Of a DNA stretch of 64,000 nt, positions 41,944-52,380 are shown one piece after another; the first letter of the stretch is position 1, and each line of letters opens with the position of its first letter. The DNA is from Siphonodentalium dalli (Eukaryota; Mollusca; Scaphopoda; Gadilida; Siphonodentaliidae), in NCBI GenBank assembly GCA_032622095.1, contig CP136068.1:63204025-63268024 (forward strand). Reading direction: 5' to 3'. The position numbers and the translations under genes were made by a program. The notes beneath the pieces are model-generated. The model did no database searches. It was not told where the DNA came from and saw only the letters and a program-made list of their open reading frames with translations.

Positions 41944-43734
41944 AAGGCGACACCAATTTTTAAGTCTGGTTTACGAACACCGCTGACAACTTTTTTTCCA
42001 TTCCATTTAAAAAAAAAATTTTTTTTTTTCCACTAGTGTACTAGTATTAAGCTTGGGGAATAATAGTTCAACGTTACTCAGCTAAAAGGTAGGGTTTTTA
42101 AATTATATTCGCATATGCCTGGCTATGACAATTTGTGGCTTGGAACAGTATATCACTAATTTCCTATTAATACATGTCTCTATTATTATTTATTTTATGA
42201 CAATAAATGTCTGTTTATTTTATATTAATACAGCGGTCAGATGCTCGTAGCCCGTTTATATATAACCATGGATATATGCGAGAAATACACAAAGAAAACA
42301 CACTCCATAGATTGGATCGATAAGCCGTGCCCTGTGTATTTGGATATTGCGTTTTTTGACTATCAGTCTTCCGTATCATTTCTACAACAATTATCGTCTT
42401 ACTTGCAGCATGACGTTACCGTGTGATCGCCACTGAAGCGTTTTCATTTAGAGTATGTTCAATATATTGCCGCCGGTGCAGTGTATTCTCGGATAGAAAA
42501 CAAATAGGCATATGCCGAAAGCAGAAACTAAGTCACGAGGGGCACCTCTGGTTGAGTCTGGGATATATGGCACGTGTGACTTGGCTATAGAGAGTTTCCG
42601 TTGGGTGGGGGTCTCAGCCTTGGAATTTCCAACTGCACCCCACCCCATTGAACCACACTAAACTCACAAGTTTGCATAATTCAATTTGGACCCACCCCCC
42701 CCCCCCCCCCCCCCCCCCGGGCTTTGATTTTCACCGAATGTTCCCTCACAGACTACTAGATGGTAGCCTATTCTAAATGGACCAGTAGTCTTGTGGCCAT
42801 TAGCCATGCAGGGGGGGGGGGGGGGGTGAAAAGGATGGTTGAGATTTAAAAATCCAAACATCTATTGGTATAATGCCAGACAAATTTACACCCCGATTTA
42901 TTTTTTCTTAAATTAATTAGCAAGTAATTACTGGCAAGTGCACAGGAAACACGGATCGGACGATGGTGGACGGCCCGATGCGAACACATTTTGAAAATCT
43001 GAACAATTTGACAATTTGACAATCCTAGCTTCTAGACTGGCCTCATGCTTTCCAGTTCGGGGAAAATTTCAACCTGACACTCACCCTTATAGCTTTGAAA
43101 ATTGCCAACTGATAGCCATTTCAATCCAGAATTTTGCAAATGAAAGGGAAATATGCAAATGTTGGTCTAAAAACAACAAATTCGTCACTAAGAAATTGTT
43201 GGAAAATCAAACTACGAGAACAATTTCAACCTAATTTTGGTGTGAATTTTCCAACTAATGTTGCACTAGGTTTGAATACAGTTTGGGGCGGGTAAGACCC
43301 ATGCATTACCACCCTGTCGGCACATCCCTGCTTGGCACCCCATGCTAAGAGCGCGGTCTTGCATTCACTGAAGATGAGAAATCATCGATACTAAATTATG
43401 TTGGGTGGCACTGGGGGGGGGGGGGGGGGGGGGGATGGTCACATTTTTTTATGGTTATATCTGGAATATACCCATGGTTATATATAAACGGGCTATGAGC
43501 ATCTGACCGCAGGTCTCTATTTTCATTTATTTTATGACAAGAAATGTCTGTTTATTTTAAATTTGAATATTAAAAACACATATTAAATTCATATTTTATA
43601 TATAATTATTGTGAAATTCAGGTACAACTCCACAATTTAACCAATATACTGGGTGAGAGGATTTTTTGTTTTCCCCTCCTGCATCTACTTTTTTTAACCC
43701 CACATGTTCGTAAACCAGACTTGGTGTCGCCTAA
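41944..43734. mobile_element. 1.8-kb inverted-repeat element, non-coding
   Basis: The left end AAGGCGACACCAA, then AGTCTGGTTTACGAACA, is inverted at the right (TGTTCGTAAACCAGACT, then TTGGTGTCGCCTAA). A second inner pair of 38 bp (42234-42271 and 43472-43509, with GGTCAGATGCTC and TTATATATAACCATGG) is also inverted. The interior has long homopolymers: C at 42692-42718, G at 42811-42826 and G at 43411-43433. No transposase is present; the ORF at 42241 spans the inner arm. Confidence 0.7.
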
Positions 43735-45044
43735 GATTAAAAAACAATTAAATTAATTATTTTGACACATTCGTATATGTATTATTTGATCTTATTCAAT
43801 ATGTAAGATTCAAATAATTTTGCAAGTTTATGTAAGCTGTATTAAACACAATACCATATACATGAGAAATGAACCCATTCCTTAAGACATTGACAATAAT
43901 CTTATATAAAGGGGTTGATATAGGGTTGGTATAAAGGAAATCCCAACCACAAATATTTTCTGTTGGCCTGAATTGATGGATATCCCACTGCCATTCTGAC
44001 ACTACAAATTTGATAAACATAAGACAACGACCCCATCGGCCCTAATGGCCATATATGGTGGCTGATTTTAATAGGACATAATGATGTTATAATCAAAATA
44101 TTTTTATCTCCAAATTTCAAGATGTTATCTCCAAATTTTGAGATAAAAATATTTGTTTTATGGTCTAAATCAGACACAATACCCATGCATATGATGGTTG
44201 AAATAGCCTTTCCAGCTTTGTATTCATTAAAAACTCAAATTGTTTTTGCATGAGCAACAGCTAGGAACCACCTGACCACACTCCACAGTCAGTTTTTTCC
44301 ATACTATGGCTATGCCTAGCCAGCCCTTTTAATTCAGATTGTTAGGCTTTGGCAATATGCTACGACAATCCTTTTCCATGATCCAGTTTACTTCAGCAAA
44401 TGGCTTCTGCATTGATGACTGCCATAGCCAATGATGAGGGCTGCCTATCCTACTTTGATCACTTTCCTGGGAATCACTGTCCATGTAATATGCAATGGTT
44501 ACACCCCTCAGTTAGAGTTGTGCACCAAGAGGAACAACCCGGAATGAGATATTTGACCCCCGAGCAGAGCAAGGGCATCAATTCGAGTACTAGTACTGTA
44601 ACCGTTCTACACACTGCTGTTTTACTGACTAACAACGCTGGAATGTGCCAGTCCTCTTAATACAGATTGTATGGCTTCGGCAATCTACTACGGCAACCCA
44701 GTTTGTTTTAGCAAATAGCAAGATTTATCGAAGCAAAAGTTTCCTAGATTCTTGGAAGTGTTCCCTAATGAATGATTGAATATTGGCTTCACCCGCTATC
44801 AGATTCCATTGTACCATTGTTGATCACAGGCGAGCTGTGCATGTGCTAATCGATGCATGAATGTTTTATTTAGATCAGTCATAACATTTTATATTGATTG
44901 ACATTGTTGCACAAGTTGGTAGTGAATACCAGTTCGGGCATTTTGCATATTGAGTGGAGTGTCTGCAGTCTAACACATAATTTTGCGATAGTGCTTGAAC
45001 AAATATGGGCATGTGAAGAAGGTCAGAGAGCACTCCCAACTACT
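43735..45044. other. Intergenic, small repeats only
   Basis: A fold-back pairs AAATATTTTTATCTCCAAATT (given as two parts: AAATATTTTTATC, TCCAAATTT) at 44097 with its complement ending 44155. CAGATTGT(T/A)(A/T)GGCTT(T/C)GGCAAT and AACCC/ATCC-AGTTT blocks repeat at 44333 and 44660, about 327 bp apart. The plus ORF 44400-44660 between them has no known domain. Confidence 0.45.
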
Positions 45045-45275
45045 ATATAGCAAAAATGTAGTAGTAGAGGCTCTTTAATATGTCCATTATATGGCTCCCA
45101 TGTGCATTTTGTGAAGAAATGTAGTGTCTATACTGGTGATGTTACTTGATATACCAGGCATAAAAAAATAAATGTTAGACTCCTGGGTGGATTTATGGCA
45201 TCATCAAAATGGCCACCATTCAAAATTTCAGAGTAGGTACTGAGTCAGTTTGAGCAATAGCTGGTAGTGAATTTC
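45045..45275 (+). repeat. Dispersed repeat R2, direct copy at 62400-62625
   Basis: It shares AGTAGAGGCTCTT, CCCATGTGCATTTTGTGAAG, CTGGGTGGATTTATG(G/A)CATC and CAAAATTTCAGA with the later copy; overall similarity is moderate. Both contain an AAGATGGCC(A/G)CCAT-like word typical of the P2 monomers. Confidence 0.75.
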
Positions 45276-45613
45276 AGATAAAAAACTGAATATATGTCGA
45301 CTTTGATGAAGACAATGCAGGACAAGGTACAATAATTTTAATTATATGGATTGCCATATAATTACAACCAAAATGGTGCATCTATATTCAAGATGGTTGC
45401 CAAACTAGAGAAATCACTAAAATCTGTCCAATTTCCATTGATATCACTCCTAATGCACGATTTAGTGAATATAGATGAATATAATGTATCCACGCTGGCA
45501 AAGAACATGGAGTTATGAAATAATAAGACTATTTTGTGAACTATGGCTGTTTATACCAAAGAATTCATGAGACTGAAAGCACAAAATAATTAGATAAAAC
45601 TATCAACATGTTT

Positions 45614-46000
45614 TTTTAGCTCACCTGAGACGAAGTCTCTGGTGGAGCTATAGTCATCATCCGTCATCCGTCCGTCAAGAATCTTCTTCTCCTCCAGAAC
45701 CGTAAGACGGAATTGGTTCATATTTGGTGTGGATGTTCCCTAGGTGAATCACATTCAGATTTGCTCAAATGAGGTCACCCGGTCAAATAGTTGCGAAGCT
45801 AGGACCATTACTCTTTCCCACCATAGTAATTCTTACAACGACTTCTTCTCAAATTTCATTGGGCCGAATGGGTTCATATTTGGTACAAAGGGTCCTTGGG
45901 GTACTCTGATTCAGATTTGTTCAAATGAGGTCACTGGGTCGAATGTGGGCGGAGCCAGTGACATAAATTTTTTTTTTAAATTCAGATTTTTGGAATTTTC
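45614..46000 (+). repeat. Family P1 pearl-type repeat, 5' end complete
   Basis: Start hairpin (TTAGCTCACCTGAGACGAAG, then GTCTCTGGTGGAGCTA), a short CCGT tract and two monomers, then an abrupt change to T-rich sequence near 45967. The frame 45744-46187 reads through the monomers and is not a gene. Confidence 0.8.
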
Positions 46001-47508
46001 ACCTTTAACAAACAAAACATTATTTTTTAAACATGTAATAAAATTTGAAAAAAGTTACACCATTACAACATCTGCAGAGTTAGAAACTTTAATCTTTAAT
46101 GAAATTACAGAAATATTCCATTACCCATCCCCCCTCCCACATGGCCCAGACCCAACCCTGCACCCAACCAATATCCCTTCCAACTGATATCATCTCCAAC
46201 TTCAAACTTTAATACCTATTCTATCCAGAAGCAGATAGATATATCTCTGCAGATATACAGAGAGAGAGAGAGACACAGGTCATTAATCTAGATTAGAATG
46301 ATATATGTCATCTGGCAGCTTGTGTAAACAATAATGTTGTGAGGTTTTATAATTTACATTTCGGTTTCGGTTTTTTTCGGTAAAAAACCTTGGTTTCGGT
46401 TTTGGTTTTGGTTTTAGTAAGCAATCACTTAACATAATAGCAATTAGTCCAACACAACTGGACAAAACAGGCACTACCAGTTACAGAGGGTCATAATAAG
46501 TTGGGGAACAGCTTGCTCTGTTGCTAAATCATGAACTTTAATGAGAATGTGAGATAAAAGTCATATATTGAACCATAAAGTTTAAGCAAACACAAAATAG
46601 TAGTGCCCGACTGACCATATTTACAGACGCTGACTCAAAATTTTTTCCGACTATACACAAATATTTCCACCATACCAAAATCAAAACATAAAAGTGAAAC
46701 GCAAATACAGCGACGTTTCATGAAGTCCCGTGCGACTTATATATTGGTACCGATATCGTTTAAAGACAATTAAGGCTGTGGTAATCAATCAGTTACGGTG
46801 TAGCAAGTGCGACATGTGCCCAGTTCCTCGACAATGATGACGTAATTACGTGTTTGATGTTCCCGCTCAGTTTGTGGGTTAGAGATACCGTTACGCGCAA
46901 AAATAACTGCCGCGATCAACAAGACGCTGATAAGTGCACGTACATGTATACACGGCAATTGGCCGGCTCAAATTCGTAATATTTCGTTGAACGTTATAGA
47001 TAAAAGTTCAATTTTATTGACCGATTAGCCGGGAGAATGAAGTTTCAGAAATTGCAGTTCTAACTACCGACTTTATTTCCGCACGGAACGAAATGTTTCG
47101 TCAAGCACACGCCATCAATTCAAATAAAGTGCACACTTATTCTAAGACAGTTGACAATAAAGGTGACAAAAGTCAACGACCTACTGGACCATTTCCCACG
47201 TGGTATAACATTTCTTTTCGTTCGCATTCTCATTTTTACAACGACATGCTTCCTCATTTCAGTTTCGTTTGGCAACTCAATGACGCTTACGATATTATAA
47301 CAACACATATCTGAGACGAAATGGACACATCCCGATATATAATTGATCAGAGAGGTCGATTATTTGACAACACTATCAACTAACAAGTCGATTCAATTGA
47401 AAAATAAACATACAAAAAAAAAAACGTAATGTCGGTTGGGGCAGAATCACGTCCGAAACCGAGTTGTAAACAACACTGCTAGCAATTTAAAACAAACTGC
47501 CTGAATTT
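46001..47508. other. No recognisable gene; TTTCGG microsatellite
   Basis: TTTCGGTTTCGG/GGTTTTGGTTTTGG runs at 46360-46418. (GA)n at 46261-46273. The plus ORF 47093-47314 has no domain. A CRE-like or other promoter word cannot be assigned with confidence. Confidence 0.4.
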
Positions 47509-47928
47509 AGTGTGTCTGACATTTGCAGAATGAGGTCCCCAGATGGTGAATTTATTGTTGCTACCCTGTACAGCAGGCTAGCATCACCAAAACACCCTCC
47601 AGGGACCTAATTCTGCTTATAGACATCATCTTCTGGGAAGTATCTTAAGTATCAAATTGAAATTTTGTTTTAGTTACTTTTTGACTTTTTCCCTTCTGTT
47701 CAGTTTCTATGTCCCCCTAATTTGCAGAAGATAAAATGCATAGTTGAGGTGCTCAATGGGTGTGCATTACAAACTTCAACTTTAGAACTTCAATCTGTTC
47801 CTAGGTTTCCCATGGCTGTTGAGGCCTAATCAGACTGAGGATGAATCCAGTGATGCTAGCATGCCTTGCGGAATATTGTCTTCAAATTCACCATTTGGGG
47901 ACCTCATTCTGCCAATGCCAGAAACACT
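47509..47928. mobile_element. MITE-4, most complete copy
   Basis: A 420-bp element with inverted ends of about 50 bp: AGTGTGTCTGACATTTGCAG, then AATGAGGTCCCCAGATGGTG on the left, and CACCATTTGGGGACCTCATT, then CTGCCAATGCCAGAAACACT on the right. A second inverted block (GCTAGCATCACC / TGATGCTAGCA) lies further in. No coding frame. Target duplication is not evident. A 110-bp deletion derivative keeping both ends is at 49603-49712. Confidence 0.82.
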
Positions 47929-47983
47929 ACTAGTATATTCAGACTTGGCTGGCATATTATTTTCTTAACCACCGCTTATCCAG

Positions 47984-48229
47984 ATGAAATCATACCCTTA
48001 TTTTTCAAAGAAACATTGGGGGGTATATTGGATTGAATTTGTCTTCTGTCTGTCAGGCGGTCCTTCCATACGTCTGTCTGTTAGGATGTCTATCCATCCG
48101 TCTATCAACAATTGTTTTCTTCTCCATATCAAAGACCAACTGTGTTTATATATTTCAGTGTGCATGTTCCCTAGGTGACTCACAATCAGATTTGTTCAAA
48201 TAAGTTCATCAGATCAAATAGGTGCAAAG
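47984..48229 (+). repeat. P1-type repeat interrupted by a hAT
   Basis: It carries a GTCTGTCTGT/CATCCGTC tract and a monomer start. The monomer is split at GGTGCAAAG by the hAT at 48230 and resumes at 49456 with TTAGGGCCATAACTC, so the two halves make one P1 monomer. Confidence 0.8.
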
Positions 48230-49455
48230 CAGGGTTGTCAAAGTACCGACGGTACCACAACTTTTGGTACCGGTTCCGTACTGATGTTCAGTACCGCAAA
48301 CCGCGTAGGTATCGGTACTCATTGAGTGGTCTTTTATACTGCAAATAACTTTGGTTTCGTGGGTTCCATCATCAATTATTCGCTAAGTTCGAGGTTTAGT
48401 CAAACAACGAAATTAAAAATCGCAACGACATTTACAATTAAGTTGTTGTCTGCGGTGGTTTTTGGCATTTCGCAATGGGAGGATTTTTTTTAAAAGACGG
48501 AATACAGAGTGGAACGAATGTAGAAATGTATGTTTGACTACTGGGTCGGCTAACATTGTAGGCTTGTATCACATTTTTATGGATACATGATAGTGACGAT
48601 CACACGGACTCACGGTACACCATATTATTTGTGTGGTAATTAATTAGAGAACTCACTAATCGGCCATAAATTCATAATGCCGCCCTATTACTCGCATGTT
48701 GTAAGTTGTAAATTTGTAATTTCATAAATGATGTCACCCAAATTCTGTCTACAGTAGCCAGTTTTCCTAAAAGTTCCAGTAAACTTTCCCTTTTAGTTTG
48801 GATAAATGGGGGTCAATGGCATCTGCTTAAATTTTTGAGTCGAACCTTGACCACTTGTCTGAACTTCCGAATCTACTGATATTTTGTGTTTTGTCCACAA
48901 ATATTTTTTCATTCCCGTTGTACTTCCCTTCGATCTGGCTATTACAGTATTGCATTCGGCGCATCTGGCTTTCTGCGAGTCATTTTCGTGTGGGATAAAA
49001 TAATCCCAGATGCGACTAGATTTCATGGACACCATCGTAATTCGTAAAAGATGACACAACATAACAGAGTAACAGACTCCTCTCAAATGATTCCTCTAAA
49101 CGGCACGTGCAGAACAATGCAGACTTGCATCCAGCGGCTTTCCGGCGGCATCAAAGAAATACAATCATCACAAGCTCCCACACAATGTTGCATTCTGTCA
49201 ATTTCGTGACAAGTTGTCATAGTGCAGCACACTGTGACTTTGATGTTTGAATGTGCTGACGATATCACGTTAACCCATTGCAGTTGGTTTGGGTCGTATG
49301 TTGAGCTGCTTAATCAACCCTTTACATTCGTTAAGAGGTATATAAATATAAATCAACAGTCAGTACCGAGAACCGTCGGTACTCGACGTCAGAACCGGTA
49401 CCGATTTAATTCCCGCCGGTTCCGGTACCGGTACCAGTACCTATTGACAACCCTG
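48230..49455 (-). mobile_element. Non-autonomous hAT element, complete ends
   Basis: A 1,226-bp element with 12-bp perfect inverted ends CAGGGTTGTCAA / TTGACAACCCTG, flanked by an 8-bp target duplication GTGCAAAG (48222-48229 and 49456-49463). CAGGG ends and 8-bp duplications define the hAT superfamily. Both subterminal regions are crowded with GGTACCG-type words, as expected of transposase-binding sites. Inside, only a BED-finger exon remains. Confidence 0.95.
48793..49035 (-). pseudogene. BED zinc-finger remnant of a hAT transposase
   Basis: From Met at 49035 the frame reads SSRIWDYFIPHENDSQKARC, then ECNTVIARSKGSTTGMKKYL. This is a BED DNA-binding finger (W10, F13, C25, C28, H50), which sits at the N-terminus of hAT transposases and binds their ends. 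The usual first zinc-binding His (HL.TKH) is replaced by Tyr-45 in YLWTKH, so metal binding is probably damaged. About 25 residues beyond the finger look like linker, then the frame ends at 48793. The catalytic DDE and hAT dimerisation regions are absent from the element. An upstream in-frame Met exists at 49086, but the sequence before MVSMKSS is unlike the family. Confidence 0.78.
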
Positions 49456-49602
49456 GTGCAAAGTTAGGGCCATAACTCTTTCCCTCCATAGTAAATCTTA
49501 AAATAATTTCTTCTCAAGAACCATTGAGACTATATTAGCTTATATTTGGTATGGATGGGCCTTGGGTGACAGGGTTCAGATTTGTTCAAATGGGGTCATT
49601 TT
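49456..49602 (+). repeat. Family P1 repeat, resumed after the hAT
   Basis: It continues the monomer split at 48229 and runs through CTTATATTTGGTATGGATGG and TCAGATTTGTTCAAATGGGG before a MITE-4 deletion derivative begins. Confidence 0.8.
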
Positions 49603-49712
49603 TAGGAAATGAGGTCCCCAGAGGGCGAATTCGTTGATGCCATTCCACCTTGGGGAAGAGTGTCATTAAATTAACCTTTTGGGGACCTCATTCTGCAAAG
49701 GTCAGACACACT
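49603..49712. mobile_element. MITE-4 deletion derivative
   Basis: Only ~110 bp, with both ends kept: GAGGTCCCCAGAGGGCGAAT on the left and GGGGACCTCATTCTGCAAAG, then GTCAGACACACT on the right. The sequence that follows (ACAGACTTGGCTG, TTCTTAACCACC(A/G)CTTATCC) matches that after the 47509 copy, so the insertion site is shared and both lie in copies of one larger repeat. Confidence 0.8.
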
Positions 49713-50296
49713 AAATACAGACTTGGCTGTTCCAATATTATTTTCTTAACCACCACTTATCCAGGTGAAATCATACCCTATTGGATATTGGGGGGTATAT
49801 TGATATTACTAGATGAATGGATCTCATAGATGGGGATTCACATTTGTTCCAATAGGGGCAGAGATAAGAGAATTAACTCTCCTCTATCCTGCTTGGTACT
49901 GTTATAATAATATTGATTTATAGGCAGCCTGGGTGTGGGCAATGTTTGAGGCAATGGGGAAGGAGTGTAGAGGAGTTGGATTTTTGACCCCCTACTTTGA
50001 TCAAAATTTAAACAGTTGAAAATATCATGCCTGGTATAACATTAGCTGTAGATTAGATGTTCACATCAAAAATAGTTTAGAATTGTTCTCATAGTTTGGT
50101 TTGATTTTCCAACATGTATGTTTTAAAACCAACAGTCCATATGTTCCTACCTCAGTTTAAACTGTTGGACCACAAATTTTAACTTTATGGGGTTGGTAAT
50201 TTTCAAACGTTTGAGAGCTTGAAGTACTGGTACCAGTTGTAAAATTCAACCTAAGAGGGATGTGCAGAAGGATTTTTGTGAACTTAATACTGTGGT
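49713..50296. other. No recognisable gene
   Basis: 49713-49800 is the shared flank of MITE-4. The rest is unremarkable AT-rich sequence without ORFs or clear repeats. Confidence 0.4.
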
Positions 50297-52022
50297 ATGG
50301 TTGTCATGGATGTTAACAATGACATGTAGATGGGAACGAGTCTTTTTTGGGTCATTCGGGCAAAAAACATGGCCGCCAGCAGCCATCTTGGATTTTACTC
50401 TTTGTATGACTAAATCCTTTAGCACGGGCTACAGGTCGTACCTTTAGTCTGATCATCATGAAATTTTTAATGGCTGTTGAAATTAGAATGTAGATGGGAA
50501 CGAGTCATTTTGGGGTCATTCAGACAAAAAACATGGCCACCAGCAGCCATCTTTGATTTCAAAATTTAATCCATTAGCACAGGCCACAGGTCGTACTGTT
50601 CGTCTGATCATCATGAAATTTGTCATGGATGTTAATATTGACATGTAGATGGGAACGAGTAATTTTGGGGTCATTCGGCCAAAAAACATGGCCGCCAGCA
50701 GCCATCTTGGATTTACTCTTTGTATGACTAAATTCTTTAGCACAGGCTACAGGTCGTACCTTTAGTCTGATCATCATAAAATTTGTCATGAATGTTAATA
50801 TAAATGACATGTAGATGGGAACGAGTCATTTTGGGGTCATTCGGCCAAAAAACATGGCCACCAGAAGCCATCTTGGATTTTACTCTTTGTATGACTAAAT
50901 CATTTAGCACGGGCTACAGGTTGTACTTTCAGTCTGATCATCATAATTTTTTTTATGGCTGTTGAAATTGTAATGTAGATGGGAACGAGTCATTTTGGGG
51001 TCATTCGGATGAAAAACATGGCCGCCAGTGGCCATCTTTGATTTCAAAATTCAATCCATTAGCACGGGTTACAGGTCGTACTGTTCGTCTGATCATCATG
51101 AAATTTGTCATGGATGTTAATATTGACATGTAGATGGGAACGATTAATTTTGGGGTCATTCGGCCAAAAAACATGGCCGCCAGCAGCCATCTTGGATTTT
51201 ACTCTTTGTATGACTAAATCCTTTAGCAGGGACTACAGGTCGTACCTTGAGTCTGATCATCATGAAATTTTTTATGGCTGTTGAAATTGTAATGTAGATG
51301 GGAACGAGTCATTTTGGGGTCATTCGGATGAAAAACATGGCCGCCAGTGGACCGCCAGATGGACCGCATCTTGGATTTTACTCTTTGTATGACTAAATCC
51401 TTTAGCACGGGCTACAGGTCGTACCTTTAGTCTGATCATCATAAAATTTGTCCTGGATGTTAACAATGACATGTAGATGGGAACGAGTCATTTTGGGGTC
51501 ATTCGTCCAAAAAACATGGCCGCCAGTGGCCATCTTTGATTTCAAAATTCAATCCATTAGCACAGGCTACAGGTCGTACCTTTAGTCTGATCATCATAAA
51601 ATTTGTCATGGATGTTAGCAATGACATGTAGATTGGAACGAGTCATTTTGAGGTCATTTGGCCAAAAAAATGGCCGCCAGCAGCCATCTTGGATTTTATT
51701 CTTTGTATGACTAAATCATTTAGCTCGGGCTACAGGTCGTACTTTTAGTCTGATCATCATAAAATTTGTCCTGGATGTTAACAATGACATGTAGATGGGA
51801 ACGAGTCATTTTGGGGTCATTTGTCCAAAAAACATGGCCGCCAGCAGCCATCTTGGATTTTACTCTTTGTATGACTAAATTCAATCCATTAGCATGGGCT
51901 ACATGTCGTACCTTTAGTCTGATCGTCATAAAATTTGTCATGGATGTTAACGATGACATGTGGATGGGATATAATCATTTTGGGGTCATTCGGCCGAAGA
52001 CATGGCCGTCAGCAGCCAGTCT
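50297..52022 (+). repeat. Family P2 tandem array, first block
   Basis: About eleven ~160-bp monomers in head-to-tail order. Each carries TGACATGTAGATGGGAACGA, TTTGGGGTCATTCGGCC, ACATGGCCGCCAGCAGCCAT and ATCCTTTAGCACGGGCTACA with variations. Monomer spacing runs from about 153 to 178 bp. Two monomer types alternate (an ATTTTACTCTTTG type and an ATTTCAAAATTCAATCC type). Neither terminal hairpin is present. ORFs on both strands within it are shadows of the monomer. Confidence 0.93.
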
Positions 52023-52202
52023 GGGTGAACGTCGACTCTATATTTGAAATATAGAGTCTGGAGCTAAAATCATTTCTATTCAGCGAAGAGCTTCCCCAAA
52101 ATGACGTCACGGATTTTTTTAAATACATCGATGATTGACAGGTGTCCCCACGTGTTATTTGTTGTGCTTCGCAATAACAAGGCCTGTGTCGCGACATAAA
52201 CT
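52023..52202. other. Junction between array and exon-like segment
   Basis: A 29-bp hairpin ACTCTATATTTG...AAATATAGAGT at 52034-52061 marks the array edge. TGACGTCA follows at 52101. Confidence 0.5.
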
Positions 52203-52368
52203 TACAGAAGATAATATTTGTCGTGTGTGCGACTATTCTTTTTCGGGAGATGAACTCGCTGCATCAACGGGAAAGCTGCATCCGAGAGCAAAAAATAAGG
52301 TCGTCATCAAAAATGATGCTTTAGAACTATTTAAAAGCATAAAATTAAGTCATTTCCTCGGTGTTTAA
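52203..52368 (+). CDS. Possible exon of an unknown Cys-containing protein
   Basis: After an acceptor-like AACTTACAG (52204) the frame reads NICRVCDYSFSGDELAASTG, then RAKNKVVIKNDALELFKSIK and LSHFLGV to a TAA. The ICRVC pair and the lysine-rich helix look like a real protein segment and recall the treble-clef-like N-terminal modules of some transposon-linked proteins, but I cannot name a family. It stands alone between two P2 arrays, so a captured fragment is possible. The longer frame from 52135 includes sequence before the acceptor that looks non-coding. Confidence 0.4.
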
Positions 52369-52380
52369 CTTTCAGATGAC

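Noticed and set aside
44400-44660. 86-residue ORF as a gene
   Set aside because: It lies between two copies of a short direct repeat and shows no recognisable domain.
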